64,000 bases of DNA from Ilyomonas sp965247435 (GTDB lineage Bacteria; Bacteroidota; Bacteroidia; Chitinophagales; Chitinophagaceae), in NCBI GenBank assembly GCA_965247435.1, contig OZ252019.1:806001-870000 (forward strand), read 5' to 3'. Below, piece after piece: positions 26,320 to 35,579 of this stretch. How positions within the stretch are numbered: position 1 is the first letter of the stretch; each line of letters begins with the position of its first letter. The translations under genes and the position numbers were made by a program. Below the pieces are notes generated by a model that was not told where the DNA came from, did no database searches, and was given only the letters and a program-made list of their open reading frames with translations.

Positions 26320-27888
26320 ATGACAAACAGAATATGGTTTATTATTTCTTCAGTTGTTCTGATGGCAACGGCTTGTCAGAAAAAATTAGATATTGCTAAC
26401 CCCAACGGACCTACGGTAGCCAATGTAATTACAACAGCAGAGTATGCACAGCAAAGCGTGAATGCTATCTACAGCACCTACCATCGCGTAGGCTTGTGCC
26501 GCATGCAGTTCTTTATGGACATCATCCGTTCCGACGAAGGTTTAAGCGCCAGCCCGTACACACCGCTGGTTACCAACTTCGACCAGTTTCTGGTAACGGA
26601 TTATAATTTCTTCGAACGGCGTGCTTTTTATCAGGATTGCTATGTGGGCATCAACCGTTGTAACCAAACGCTGGATAATGTGCCGAACATAGACATGGAT
26701 GCAACGCTTAAAGCCCAGTTGCTGGGCGAGGCTAAGTTTATGCGCGGCTTGTTTTATTATTATTTAGCCGACTATTGGGGCAACGTGCCGCTGATTCTGC
26801 ATACCAGCACAACGTCTGACCAGAACACTGCCAATTCCACCACGAAGGAAGTGTGGGCGCAAGTGGAAAAAGACCTGACAGAAGCAACCGCCGGGCTGCC
26901 TGTCAGCTATGATGCTGCCAATGTAGGACGTGCCACCAAAGGCGCTGCTTATGCGCTGCTTGGCAAGGCTTACCTGCAGGATGGCCAGTATCAGCCAGCC
27001 GCCGATGCCTTTGCCTGGCTGGTAACCGGTGATGGCAAAAATGTGTACGACCTGGTAGCCAATTACCGCGATAATTTTGTAGAACCGACAGAAAATAACA
27101 AGGAATCGGTGTTCGAATTTCAGTATGCGCTGAACCCTTCCGACAACCATGATGATGATGTGGACGGACCGGTGGATGGATTGAACTACGGTACTTCTAT
27201 CGAGCCTTTCTTTGCACCGCGCGGTACACAGCCATTCGGCTTTACCGATGGTCAGGCACGCCGCTGGGTGGTACACGAGTTTTTGAAAGAAAAAACCACT
27301 GCAGACGAACGTGATCCACGCTTAGATGCTACGTTTCTGTACGATTCAACAGATGTACGTGGTCCTGATTATACCCTGATATATGGTCAAACATTTACCT
27401 CGCTTAACTATCCCGATGGTCCCGAAGATCAGCCCGGAACGAAGAATACGGTTTGTTTCCGCAAGTTCTTAACCGACTTCACCAGCAATACGTCTTCTTT
27501 TCACTCCGGTAATAACTATCGCTTCATTCGCTATGCCGATGTGCTGCTGTTGTACGCCGAAGTGCTGAATCAGTTGGGCAGAACTGCAGAGGCATATCCA
27601 TTGGTGGATCGCGTGCGTGCGCGTGCGGGTTTGGCGCCGTTATCAACAGTAGCGCCAGGCCTGAGCCAGGCAGATTTTCTAACGCAGTTGAAACATGAAC
27701 GCATTTGCGAATTAGCAGGCGAGGGACATCGTTGGGAAGACCTTGCACGCTGGGGCGATTTAGGCCCGCAGCTTGCAGGGCGTGATGCAGGCTTTGCCAA
27801 TTTTAAAGTGGGCCGGGATGAATTGTTGCCGTTTCCGCAGCAGGATATAGATGCCGATCCGAACTTACACCAGAATCCGGGTTATTAA
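26320..27888 (+). CDS. SusD/RagB surface glycan-binding lipoprotein
   Basis: A 522-residue protein; the ATG at 26320 gives a lipoprotein signal with lipobox ATAC (Cys at about residue 16), unlike the longer upstream frame that overlaps susC. TPR-like helices and the typical SusD segments AKFMRGLFYYYLADYWGN, ATKGAAYALLGKAYL and ERICELAGEGHRWEDLARWG are present. It forms the lid of the SusC channel and captures oligosaccharide at the cell surface. Confidence 0.94.
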   Translation: MTNRIWFIISSVVLMATACQKKLDIANPNGPTVANVITTAEYAQQSVNAIYSTYHRVGLCRMQFFMDIIRSDEGLSASPYTPLVTNFDQFLVTDYNFFERRAFYQDCYVGINRCNQTLDNVPNIDMDATLKAQLLGEAKFMRGLFYYYLADYWGNVPLILHTSTTSDQNTANSTTKEVWAQVEKDLTEATAGLPVSYDAANVGRATKGAAYALLGKAYLQDGQYQPAADAFAWLVTGDGKNVYDLVANYRDNFVEPTENNKESVFEFQYALNPSDNHDDDVDGPVDGLNYGTSIEPFFAPRGTQPFGFTDGQARRWVVHEFLKEKTTADERDPRLDATFLYDSTDVRGPDYTLIYGQTFTSLNYPDGPEDQPGTKNTVCFRKFLTDFTSNTSSFHSGNNYRFIRYADVLLLYAEVLNQLGRTAEAYPLVDRVRARAGLAPLSTVAPGLSQADFLTQLKHERICELAGEGHRWEDLARWGDLGPQLAGRDAGFANFKVGRDELLPFPQQDIDADPNLHQNPGY

Positions 27889-27899
27889 TTTTTTTACCG

Positions 27900-27935
27900 C
27901 ACCGCGGGCGGGTGCTGTTAAATCCGCCCGTGGTG
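27900..27935 (+). terminator. hairpin after susD (terminator or processing site)
   Basis: CACCGCGGGCGG and CCGCCCGTGGTG form a 12-base stem with one mismatch around a 12-base loop, followed by TTTATTCATTTTT. It separates susD from the GH43 gene. The T-tract is interrupted, so partial read-through, lowering enzyme versus transporter expression, is possible. Confidence 0.55.
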
Positions 27936-27948
27936 TTTATTCATTTTT

Positions 27949-29031
27949 ATGATCAGACATTTTTTTATTACCGTTGCTACCGCCTTTATTTTTGTGGTTT
28001 GCGCCAATTGCGGCAAAAGCGGCGGCAATCCTTCGCCACCACCAGTTGATACCATTCCTGTTCCTGTCAATACGTTTACCAACCCGTTGCTGTCTTCCGG
28101 CCCCGACCCTTGGGTAGTGCAAAAAGACGGCTATTACTACTATACGCATACGCTGGGCAATAAGGTAGCGCTATGGAAAACTAAAAAGATAGAAGACCTG
28201 AAGAACGTGGTACCGGTAACGGTATGGGCGCCCGCCATTAATACGGCTTATTCTGATGACGTCTGGGCGCCGGAGCTGCATTATCTTGATAATAAATGGT
28301 ATATGTATTTTGCAGCCGACAGCAGCGGTGTTAATGAAACACATCGTATTTATGTAATAGAAAATACTTCGGCAGACCCGACCGCCGGCGCATGGACATT
28401 TAAGGGAAAGCTGGCAGACGCAACTAATAAATGGGCGATAGACGCTTCTGTATTTACTTACAACAGCACCAACTACTTAGTCTGGAGCGGCTGGCAGGGC
28501 GATGCGGACGGTGAGCAGGATATTTTTATAGCGAAGCTGGCAAACCCTTATACCATTGAAGGAGACCGGGTACTGATATCCAAACCAACGAATAACTGGG
28601 AAACTAAAATTACCAGTGGTATTAATGTTACGGTCAACGAAGGACCCGAAGCCCTGACAAATGCTGCCGGCCAACTATTCCTTACTTTCTCGGCCGGTGG
28701 CTGCTGGAGCGATGATTATGCATTGGGCTTGCTTACACTGAAAGAAGGCGGCGACCCGTTGAATCCCGGCGATTGGACAAAATCGGCTGCTCCCGTATTT
28801 ACAAAAAATACTTCCGGCGGCGCTTACGGGCCCGGCCATAACGGCTTCTTTAAATCGCCGGACGGAACAGAAGACTGGATCATTTACCACGCAAATAACA
28901 GCGCCGGCCAGGGCTGCGGAAACGCGCGCAATCCGCGTATTCAAAAGTTTAGCTGGAACGGAGACGGCACACCCAATTTTGGAACGCCCGTAAGTATCGG
29001 CACAAAACTTACGAAGCCGTCCGGCGAGTAA
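27949..29031 (+). CDS. GH43 family glycosidase (arabinan-type)
   Basis: A 360-residue five-bladed beta-propeller glycosidase. The N-terminus is hydrophobic and ends in CANCGKSGG, probably a lipoprotein anchor. Catalytic acids fit the family: base Asp in GPDPWVVQKDGYYYY, acid Glu in VWAPELHYLDNKWYMYF, and the pKa-modulating Asp in KWAIDASVF. The family includes arabinofuranosidases, arabinanases and xylosidases; with GH127 nearby, arabinose removal is likely. It is the last gene of locus 1. Confidence 0.88.
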   Translation: MIRHFFITVATAFIFVVCANCGKSGGNPSPPPVDTIPVPVNTFTNPLLSSGPDPWVVQKDGYYYYTHTLGNKVALWKTKKIEDLKNVVPVTVWAPAINTAYSDDVWAPELHYLDNKWYMYFAADSSGVNETHRIYVIENTSADPTAGAWTFKGKLADATNKWAIDASVFTYNSTNYLVWSGWQGDADGEQDIFIAKLANPYTIEGDRVLISKPTNNWETKITSGINVTVNEGPEALTNAAGQLFLTFSAGGCWSDDYALGLLTLKEGGDPLNPGDWTKSAAPVFTKNTSGGAYGPGHNGFFKSPDGTEDWIIYHANNSAGQGCGNARNPRIQKFSWNGDGTPNFGTPVSIGTKLTKPSGE

Positions 29032-29049
29032 GTAAAGCATTACTTGTTT

Positions 29050-29083
29050 AAAGGGTATGAAGATTTTTCTTTATACCCTTTTT
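29050..29083. terminator. intrinsic terminator between convergent genes
   Basis: AAAGGGTATGAAG and CTTTATACCCTTT pair over 13 bases around a six-base loop and are followed by TTTTG. It closes the polysaccharide locus transcript and faces the convergent mannonate dehydratase gene. Confidence 0.75.
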
Positions 29084-29220
29084 TGTACTCAACTTCAACG
29101 ATATTGCCTGCACGAGATAAGAAAAGTTATACAATAAAACCTACAAAAAGTATTCTGCAGATGACTGGCCAAAGCATGTCTTAAGAATGTTGGTATTCAG
29201 CCGGGATTTTAAAAATGACA

Positions 29221-30420
29221 TTATTTATTCAAATAGCCGCCGATTATTCCTGCCTCCAGCCCGCGCAGTTCTGCAAGCCCGCGAAGCCTGCCGATAGCCG
29301 AGTAGCCGGGATTTGTTTTTTTATGTAAATCGTCCAGCATCTGGTGGCCATGGTCCGGGCGCATCGGGATATTTATTCGTCGCCGGTGGGCAATCAGCGT
29401 AAGTGCCTTCATCACACCATACATGTCCACATCGCCATCGAGGTGGTTGTCTTCGTAAAAGTCGCCCCATTCATTGCGGCACGTACTCCGCAGGTGCACA
29501 AAATGAATACGACTTGCAAAACGCTGTATCATTTGCACCAGGTTGTTATCGGGCCTTACGCCTAATGAGCCGGTGCAAAAGCATAGTCCATTGTTTAGCG
29601 ACGGTACAGCAGCTATCAAAGCATCAATATCTGCTTCGGTACTCACCACGCGCGGCAAACCTAAAATAGGGTATGGCGGATCATCCGGATGAATAGCTAA
29701 CTGTATATCATACGCATCGGCTGCCGGGATAATTTGCTGTAAAAAATAAATCAGGTGTTGTCTTAATTGTTGCGCATCTATATTTTGATAAGCATCTAAT
29801 GCTGCTCCAAACTGTTGCAGCGTAAAGCTTTCCTCGCTGCCCGGCAGCCCGGCAATAATATTTCGCTGCAGGCTAACTTTCTCCTCTTCCTTCATGCTTT
29901 CAAACCGCAATGCTGCGCGTTGTATTTCTGCTTTGGTATATTCTTTTTCTGCGCCTTTTCTTTTTAATAAAAAAAGGTCAAACGTAATAAAGGCGGCCCG
30001 TTCAAAACGCAATGCCTTAGCGCCGTCCGGCAAGGGGTAAGCAAGGTCGGTGCGTGTCCAGTCGAGCACCGGCATAAAGTTGTACGTAACGGTTTGTATG
30101 CCACAGGCTGCAAGGTTGCGCAGCGTTTGCCTGTAATGGTCTATATATAAATGAAAGTTGCCGCTTTGGGTTTTAATAGCTTCATGCACCGGCACGCTTT
30201 CCACTACCTTCCAGTGCAGGCCGGCTGCTTCAATCAACTGCTTTCTTTCCTGTACTGCAGCTACCGGCCATACTTCGCCATTGGGTAGTCCATGCAATGC
30301 AGTAACAACGCCGCTGCAGCCCGCCTGCCGGATGTCTGCAAGGCTTACCGGGTCATCAGGCCCAAACCAGCGCATTGTTTGCTGCACGCGGCAGGCGCCA
30401 TCAATCAAAATTTCATCCAT
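29221..30420 (-). CDS. uxuA: mannonate dehydratase
   Basis: A 399-residue xylose-isomerase-like TIM-barrel enzyme converting D-mannonate to 2-keto-3-deoxygluconate in glucuronate breakdown. Family segments include MRWFGPDDPVSLADIRQAG at the N-terminus, AIHPDDPPYPILGLPRVVS, LCFCTGSLGVRPDNN and the metal-site region FVHLRSTCRNEWGDFYEDNH. It is convergent with locus 1 and may handle glucuronic acid from the same glycan. No uxuB reductase gene is visible nearby. Confidence 0.93.
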   Translation of the reverse strand: MDEILIDGACRVQQTMRWFGPDDPVSLADIRQAGCSGVVTALHGLPNGEVWPVAAVQERKQLIEAAGLHWKVVESVPVHEAIKTQSGNFHLYIDHYRQTLRNLAACGIQTVTYNFMPVLDWTRTDLAYPLPDGAKALRFERAAFITFDLFLLKRKGAEKEYTKAEIQRAALRFESMKEEEKVSLQRNIIAGLPGSEESFTLQQFGAALDAYQNIDAQQLRQHLIYFLQQIIPAADAYDIQLAIHPDDPPYPILGLPRVVSTEADIDALIAAVPSLNNGLCFCTGSLGVRPDNNLVQMIQRFASRIHFVHLRSTCRNEWGDFYEDNHLDGDVDMYGVMKALTLIAHRRRINIPMRPDHGHQMLDDLHKKTNPGYSAIGRLRGLAELRGLEAGIIGGYLNK

Positions 30421-30459
30421 CGCAAAGTGTTATTACAGGTGATTCAATTGGTTAAGCTG

Positions 30460-30909
30460 CTATTGTTGCGGAAGTCTGGTAGATTGCCACATTACCAACT
30501 GCCAGCCTTCGTTTTGCTTTATATACACCACTGCATAGCGCAGGTGCAGCAGTACGGGTTTGTTATTTACAGGCGGCATTGTAATAAGTACTTTACCATT
30601 GCCTACTACGGTTTCATTATTGGTGTAAACCCGCAGGTTTAATGCTTCGGGTTCTATCTTTTCATACACAATTTTCTCTTCTCTAATGGCTTGTATAAAA
30701 CTTTGTTTTGTATCTACATTGCCATTGGAATGTGTGTAGATAAGATCGGCCGCTAAAATACTGTTAAGTAAAGCCGTGTCTTTAGCAACCTGTGCCGCAA
30801 AACGCCGGTATTCAATCGCTTTTACAGCATTTATCACAAGGCTGTCGGGCTGGCAAAAACCGGTATAACCAATTAATAACAGTACGCCGGCAAGTAGGAT
30901 TGTTTTCAT
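30460..30909 (-). CDS. secreted NTF2-like (DUF4440) protein
   Basis: A 149-residue protein from MKTILLAGVLLLIGYTGFCQ, a signal peptide of about 19 residues; an earlier in-frame ATG at 30921 adds only four residues. The body is an NTF2/SnoaL-like cone: HSNGNVDTKQSFIQAIREEKIVYEKIEPEALNLRVY with the terminal RYAVVYIKQNEGWQLVMWQSTRL. Such proteins bind small ligands or have unknown enzyme function. It lies 39 bases upstream of uxuA on the same strand. Confidence 0.75.
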   Translation of the reverse strand: MKTILLAGVLLLIGYTGFCQPDSLVINAVKAIEYRRFAAQVAKDTALLNSILAADLIYTHSNGNVDTKQSFIQAIREEKIVYEKIEPEALNLRVYTNNETVVGNGKVLITMPPVNNKPVLLHLRYAVVYIKQNEGWQLVMWQSTRLPQQ

Positions 30910-31019
30910 TGGCATAAACAAAAAATTTAGTCCTGTAAAAGTAGCAGCTCTGTTGCTGTATCGGTGCTACAAATTATTCTACAATAATAGCTGTTGCTGA
31001 AGACAAGCGCCAGGCTTAG

Positions 31020-31254
31020 TACATTATCACCTAAATTATTTCAGGTTTTCGGCGGATGCCTCCGCCGCTGGTGTTAGAAAGGAATGTTTAACGGAATACA
31101 GAATGATGGTACGACTCCCGAGGAGTCGAATGAGGAGCAAATTTTCCATCCGCTATAAACATATAATTCCTGCGGAATTGTTTTTTATCAACACCTATGG
31201 CACCCTCCATCCGGAACATAATAGAGAACTTAAACAAACTTGAGAGACTCTGTA
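31020..31254 (+). mobile_element. palindrome-rich MITE-like element, copy 1
   Basis: A 235-bp non-coding element flanked by direct CTTAG repeats (31015-31019 and 31255-31259), read as a 5-bp target duplication. It starts TACATTATCACCTAAATTA and ends, on the complement, TACAGAG. Inside are three hairpins: CGGCGGA/TCCGCCG (31050-31067), CGACTCC/GGAGTCG (31112-31128) and AATTCC/GGAATT (31165-31179). Its first 30 bases match the second copy at 51342 at 24 positions. No transposase is encoded, so mobilisation in trans is inferred. Confidence 0.65.
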
Positions 31255-31259
31255 CTTAG

Positions 31260-32346
31260 GAAAATCGGACAATCGCCGGCGAAACTTATACACTGATTTT
31301 TAATTGTGCTGTAGATAATGCAGCGGCAAGCGGCATACAATATTTATAACTGCTTCCGGAGTAATCCGCGGATAAGAAATTTATACGGCAGATAAAATAC
31401 TTCCGCTTTTAAGGGACAAAACGGTCGCGGCTGTGGTAAAAAACCTTAAAAACAGGTACTATAAGTACCGGAATATTAAATCGAACTGGAAAAAGGTTTA
31501 AATGCGCCTTATAATTGAAAAGGTGTGTATTTTAAGTAAATGTGCACTTTACATTTACATAAGTTTTTCAAACAGATTATAAGTTTTATGGTGTTTTTCA
31601 TAGGTTAGCAACGGCCGCTGTTTTTACAGTGGCTTCTTTTTTTTAGCCTGATGATTCAATAGCTCCCACTTGTCTTGGCACGCATCCATACTGATCAATA
31701 AAATAAATTTTGGTAAAACGTTTACCGGTAAAATTTCCGGATGGACACCGGCAAAGTGCGCTTTAGCTGTAATGGCAGGGAGCTGGTATTAGCCACTGTT
31801 ACCAATAAAAAAGAAGCCTTGTGAGGCTTCCTTTCCGATTAAAATCCAACTTGTAAATAAAGGGTCAAAGGGTTCGGGCTTTAAAAAGGTTCAGGATAAT
31901 TAGTTTTGGTTGCGGTCCTTGCTCAAAGCTTTTTAAAATGGGTACAGCGTAGAAACGCATACCCGTTGGAATTAACATTTTCATTAAACTGCCAATTCAA
32001 ATGCCAAACATGAAACATAATGATAATAAGTAAGTTGTGTAAGCGCTATTAGCACCGATAGTTTCAATATAGGAAAAAGCAGTTGCAAAAAGAGAGCAAA
32101 AGCTATACAGGTGCCCTATAACCGTCCGTGTTCAGATTGCAGTAGATAACCTGCCAACTTCCGCTTTTGCTTAAAAGCTGTTATAGCAGAAAGCGTAAGC
32201 ATTTTAAAATAAAGATCAGTACCATGTTTGCCAACTTCTCCTATACCTTTGAGGTACGCCAGCCGCTGACACCTGATATTTATTATGCCTAAGCAGTAAA
32301 CGGCGCTTTTTATACATAACCGTTTTATTCTTTAAACTCATGACCT
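31260..32346. other. long gap: no gene recognised
   Basis: About 1.1 kb before the peroxiredoxin gene without a credible ORF. Visible are a hairpin GGTAC/GTACC near 31460, an inverted repeat GTAAATGT/ACATTTAC near 31535, and GAAGCC/GGCTTC at about 31812-31830 with a terminator-like look. A short frame from ATG 32223 (MFANFSYTFEVRQ) stops after about 22 codons. I read the region as decayed DNA plus the peroxiredoxin promoter. Confidence 0.5.
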
Positions 32347-32808
32347 ATGTTGCAAACAGGTACTAAAGCCCCGGATTTTGAACTGCACGTAACACCCGAT
32401 CAAAAGCTAAAACTCAGTGAGCTTAGTGATAAAAATGTGGTGCTTATTTTTTATCCTGCCGACTGGAGCCCGGTATGCGGCGATGAAATGGCGCTCTTCA
32501 ACCAGGCCAAGCCCATCTTCGACCGGTACAACGCGCAATTGGTTGGCATCTCTGTAGATAGCGCCTGGAGCCACACCGCTTATGCACAGGCAAATCATAT
32601 CCATCTGCCTTTGCTGTCCGATTTTGAGCCCAAAGGCGCTGTAAGCAAAAGCTATGGCATTTATCATGAAGACAGCGGTACCGCAGGGCGGGCTTTATTT
32701 TTAATAGATACTAACGGCATTATCCAGTATGCACATTTATCGCCGGATGCTATAAACCCCGGCGCAGATGGTGTGCTGGCGCGGCTGAAAGAAATTCATA
32801 ACAATTAA
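32347..32808 (+). CDS. peroxiredoxin (AhpC/TSA redoxin)
   Basis: A 153-residue cytoplasmic thiol peroxidase. The peroxidatic cysteine is Cys44 in YPADWSPVCGDEMALF, a variant of the PxxxTxxC motif in which Ser replaces the usual Thr three residues before Cys. No second conserved resolving Cys is evident (the only other candidates are absent), so it may be a 1-Cys type using an external thiol. A DsbA-like protein gene follows ten bases later and could be its redox partner. Confidence 0.85.
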   Translation: MLQTGTKAPDFELHVTPDQKLKLSELSDKNVVLIFYPADWSPVCGDEMALFNQAKPIFDRYNAQLVGISVDSAWSHTAYAQANHIHLPLLSDFEPKGAVSKSYGIYHEDSGTAGRALFLIDTNGIIQYAHLSPDAINPGADGVLARLKEIHNN

Positions 32809-32818
32809 ATATACTTGT

Positions 32819-33355
32819 ATGCTGCAACCCGATGTTAACGATAAAGACCAGGTACAAGGCAGTTTATCTGCGCCGGTTGTACTGGTAGAATACGGCGATT
32901 ATCAATGTCCGCACTGCCGGCATGCGCACCCGCATGTGCAAAAAATAATAAAGCATTTTGGAAATAAGGTGGCTTTTGTATTCCGCAATTTCCCGCTTAC
33001 CGAAATGCACCCGATGGCTTTTGCAGCAGCGCTTACTGCAGAAGGAGCCGCGAAGCAAAATCTTTTCTGGCCGGTGCATGATGCCATCTTTAACGGGCAG
33101 CAAAAACTGGAAAACGGTATAGAAGGATTACTGGAAATAGCAGGAGGCACAGGTCTGGATGAAAGTCTTGTACAGCAGGCGTGGGACGATAAGATCTTGC
33201 AGCAAAAGGTAGAGGATGATTTTGAAAGCGGCATTATGAGCGGCGTTAATGGCACGCCTTCCTTCTTCATCAATAAAAAGAAATACACCGGTATGCCCGA
33301 GTTCTCGGAGCTGAAAGCGGCAATAGACGAACTGCTTGCCAGCACTGAAAAATAG
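32819..33355 (+). CDS. DsbA-family thioredoxin-fold protein
   Basis: A 178-residue protein with active site Cys30-Pro-His-Cys33 (EYGDYQCPHCRHAHP) and the cis-Pro segment GVNGTPSFFINKKKYTG. It lacks a signal peptide, so unlike periplasmic DsbA it probably acts in the cytoplasm, as do FrnE-like or DsbA-domain relatives. The close tandem arrangement with peroxiredoxin suggests a shared oxidative stress function. Confidence 0.88.
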   Translation: MLQPDVNDKDQVQGSLSAPVVLVEYGDYQCPHCRHAHPHVQKIIKHFGNKVAFVFRNFPLTEMHPMAFAAALTAEGAAKQNLFWPVHDAIFNGQQKLENGIEGLLEIAGGTGLDESLVQQAWDDKILQQKVEDDFESGIMSGVNGTPSFFINKKKYTGMPEFSELKAAIDELLASTEK

Positions 33356-33742
33356 CAATTGCATTACCCGATACAAACTTTAAAAGGTATGAGTGTTATT
33401 GTTCTTACAAAGCAATTTGCACGTATTCATTAATACAGAAACTGGTTTTTATCATAAAATTTTTCGCGCCCGGTAAACTGCTGAAAGCATGTGGCCGTTG
33501 CCTTTAAAGTAGTGTACTGCGGGAGAGGCGGGCAACTTCCGAAACTCCATTTAAGCCGGATAAACAGCCGGGTGCTTTTATGCTCACCAACTCTTGATAA
33601 TACTGCCTGTTGTCCCTTACTTCTGAACGCAATGCTGCCTCCCGTAAACAATCTGCTATTTTTGCCAACTGAAAAATGAGCGCCGCACTGCTTATGTTTG
33701 TTGCGCGGCTACCAGTTTTTTATCAGCCTAAAATAATACCTG
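33356..33742 (+). promoter_or_regulatory. gltX upstream region with -7 box
   Basis: This gap before gltX has a TAnnTTTG match (TATTTTTG) at 33657-33664, about 80 bases before the start codon. No good TTG is found at the matching -33 spacing. A 62-codon open frame at 33491-33679 has no support. Nothing else was recognised. Confidence 0.4.
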
Positions 33743-35272
33743 ATGGATACCAATGTACGTGTGCGTTTTGCGCCTTCGCCTACCGGCGGCCTGCACCTGG
33801 GCGGCGTAAGAACGGCCTTGTTTAATTACTTATTTGCCCGGCAGCATGGCGGCGCCTTTATACTGCGCATAGAAGATACCGATCAAAACCGCTTTGTACC
33901 CGGCGCAGAGGAATATATATTTGAAACGCTTGCCTGGTGCGGCCTGGAGCCCGATGAAAGTGTTGTGCATGGCGGCCCGCACGCGCCCTACCGGCAAAGC
34001 GAACGCAAAGCAGGCTACAGGCAGTATGCGGAGCAACTGGTAAAAAGTGGCTATGCCTATTATGCTTTTGATACGCCGGAAGAAATAGAAGCCATGCGCA
34101 ACCAATACAAAACAGAAAATGCAACTGCCCAATACAATAGCGTGCTGCGTAATAAAATGCGTAACTCGCTTACTTTGGAAGCTGCGGAAGTGGCGCAAAT
34201 GATAAGCGGCGGCGTGCCGTATGTGATACGCATTAAAGTGGCGGATACACCGGAGGATATTGTGTTTACAGATATGATCCGCGGCGAAGTAAGCTTTAAT
34301 ACGGCGGGCGTAGATGATAAGGTGTTGCTGAAAGCCGACGGCATGCCTACTTATCACTTGGCAGTAGTTGTTGATGATTATCTGATGGAAATTACCCATG
34401 CTTTTCGCGGGGAAGAATGGCTGCCCAGCGCGCCGGTGCACATCTTACTGTGGCGGTACCTGTTTGGCGAAGATAAAATGCCGCAGTGGGCGCACCTGCC
34501 GCTCATTTTAAAACCGGATGGAAAAGGCAAGCTGAGCAAACGCGATGGCGCCAAATTCGGCTTCCCGGTATTTGCGAAAAACTGGGCCGATCCGGCTACG
34601 GGCGAAGTAACGCCGGGATTTAAAGAAACCGGTTTTTTGCCCCAGGCCTTTATCAATATGCTGGCTTTGCTGGGCTGGAACGATAGCAGCGAACAGGAAT
34701 TATTTACGCTGGAGGAACTGGTTGAAAAATTTTCTATTGAGCGCGTACATAAGGGCGGCGCAAAATTCAACTACGAAAAAGCCAAATGGTTTAACCAGGA
34801 ATGGATAAAGAAACTGCCCGTTTCGGCTTATAGCGCAGCCGTAAAAAAGCTGTTTGAAGAGCGGGGCATTCCTGTTCCGGCAGATGAAGAATTTGATGCT
34901 GTATTAGAACTGGTAAAAGAGCGCTGTACGCTGCTGCCCGATTTTGCAACACAGGCAGCCTTCTTTTTTCAGCAGCCAAAAGTTGTTGATATTGCTTCCA
35001 TCAAACCGAAATGGAATGATGGGAAAAACCTGTTTTTTGCAGAGCTGATAAAAGCCTGTGAAGCATTACCGGTGTGGGAGGCAGAAGCAGCAGAAAATAC
35101 GCTTAAAGAAATAGCTGCTGCGCACTCGTTAAAGCCCGGAGACTTAATGCTGCCGTTGCGGGTAATGCTGGTAGGCGGCAAGTTTGGCCCCGGCGTATTT
35201 GAAATAGCAGCCATCATTGGCAGGGAAGAAACAGTCAGGCGTATTAAGCATACGCTGCAGTTGCTGTCGTAG
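33743..35272 (+). CDS. gltX: glutamyl-tRNA synthetase
   Basis: A 509-residue class I synthetase charging tRNA-Glu (and possibly tRNA-Gln). The HIGH-type motif is PSPTGGLHLGG (about residues 11-21), and the KMSKS loop reads KLSKR at residues 263-267. The C-terminal helical anticodon-binding domain follows. It is a housekeeping gene; its neighbours mutL and the HAD gene support a stable chromosomal context. Confidence 0.96.
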   Translation: MDTNVRVRFAPSPTGGLHLGGVRTALFNYLFARQHGGAFILRIEDTDQNRFVPGAEEYIFETLAWCGLEPDESVVHGGPHAPYRQSERKAGYRQYAEQLVKSGYAYYAFDTPEEIEAMRNQYKTENATAQYNSVLRNKMRNSLTLEAAEVAQMISGGVPYVIRIKVADTPEDIVFTDMIRGEVSFNTAGVDDKVLLKADGMPTYHLAVVVDDYLMEITHAFRGEEWLPSAPVHILLWRYLFGEDKMPQWAHLPLILKPDGKGKLSKRDGAKFGFPVFAKNWADPATGEVTPGFKETGFLPQAFINMLALLGWNDSSEQELFTLEELVEKFSIERVHKGGAKFNYEKAKWFNQEWIKKLPVSAYSAAVKKLFEERGIPVPADEEFDAVLELVKERCTLLPDFATQAAFFFQQPKVVDIASIKPKWNDGKNLFFAELIKACEALPVWEAEAAENTLKEIAAAHSLKPGDLMLPLRVMLVGGKFGPGVFEIAAIIGREETVRRIKHTLQLLS

Positions 35273-35579
35273 CCCATTTTAAATGGTTAATATTTTATTG
35301 AATAGGGAAGAAGTAATATTGAATATGGAATAGGTGAGATTGAATATTATTGTATTGTACTAATGCCCGATCGGTTGACCATCAACAATAAACAATTGAC
35401 CATATTGCCGGTTGTTAGCAGCGCTTAAATCCAGCGCTGCCACACCCGCGCTTTTTTTGAATTTGATATTGGATAAATTGATATTGGATTCCGATGCCAC
35501 AAATGTAGAACGTGCTTTCTAACAAGTACTTAAAGAAATATTAGTTTTATATTTTGTTTTTATTAAAAAGGAATGTTAA
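35273..35579. other. gap with short word-like repeats
   Basis: The 307 bases between gltX and mutL contain iterated short words (several ATTGAATA-type motifs near 35297-35350 and two TTGATATTGGAT copies near 35464 and 35480) and no ORF. They resemble the low-complexity intergenic repeats elsewhere in the window. The mutL promoter is not obvious. Confidence 0.4.

Noticed and set aside
32223..32291. Short frame MFANFSYTFEVRQ
   Set aside because: Only about 22 codons, with no upstream or downstream continuation that would identify a gene.
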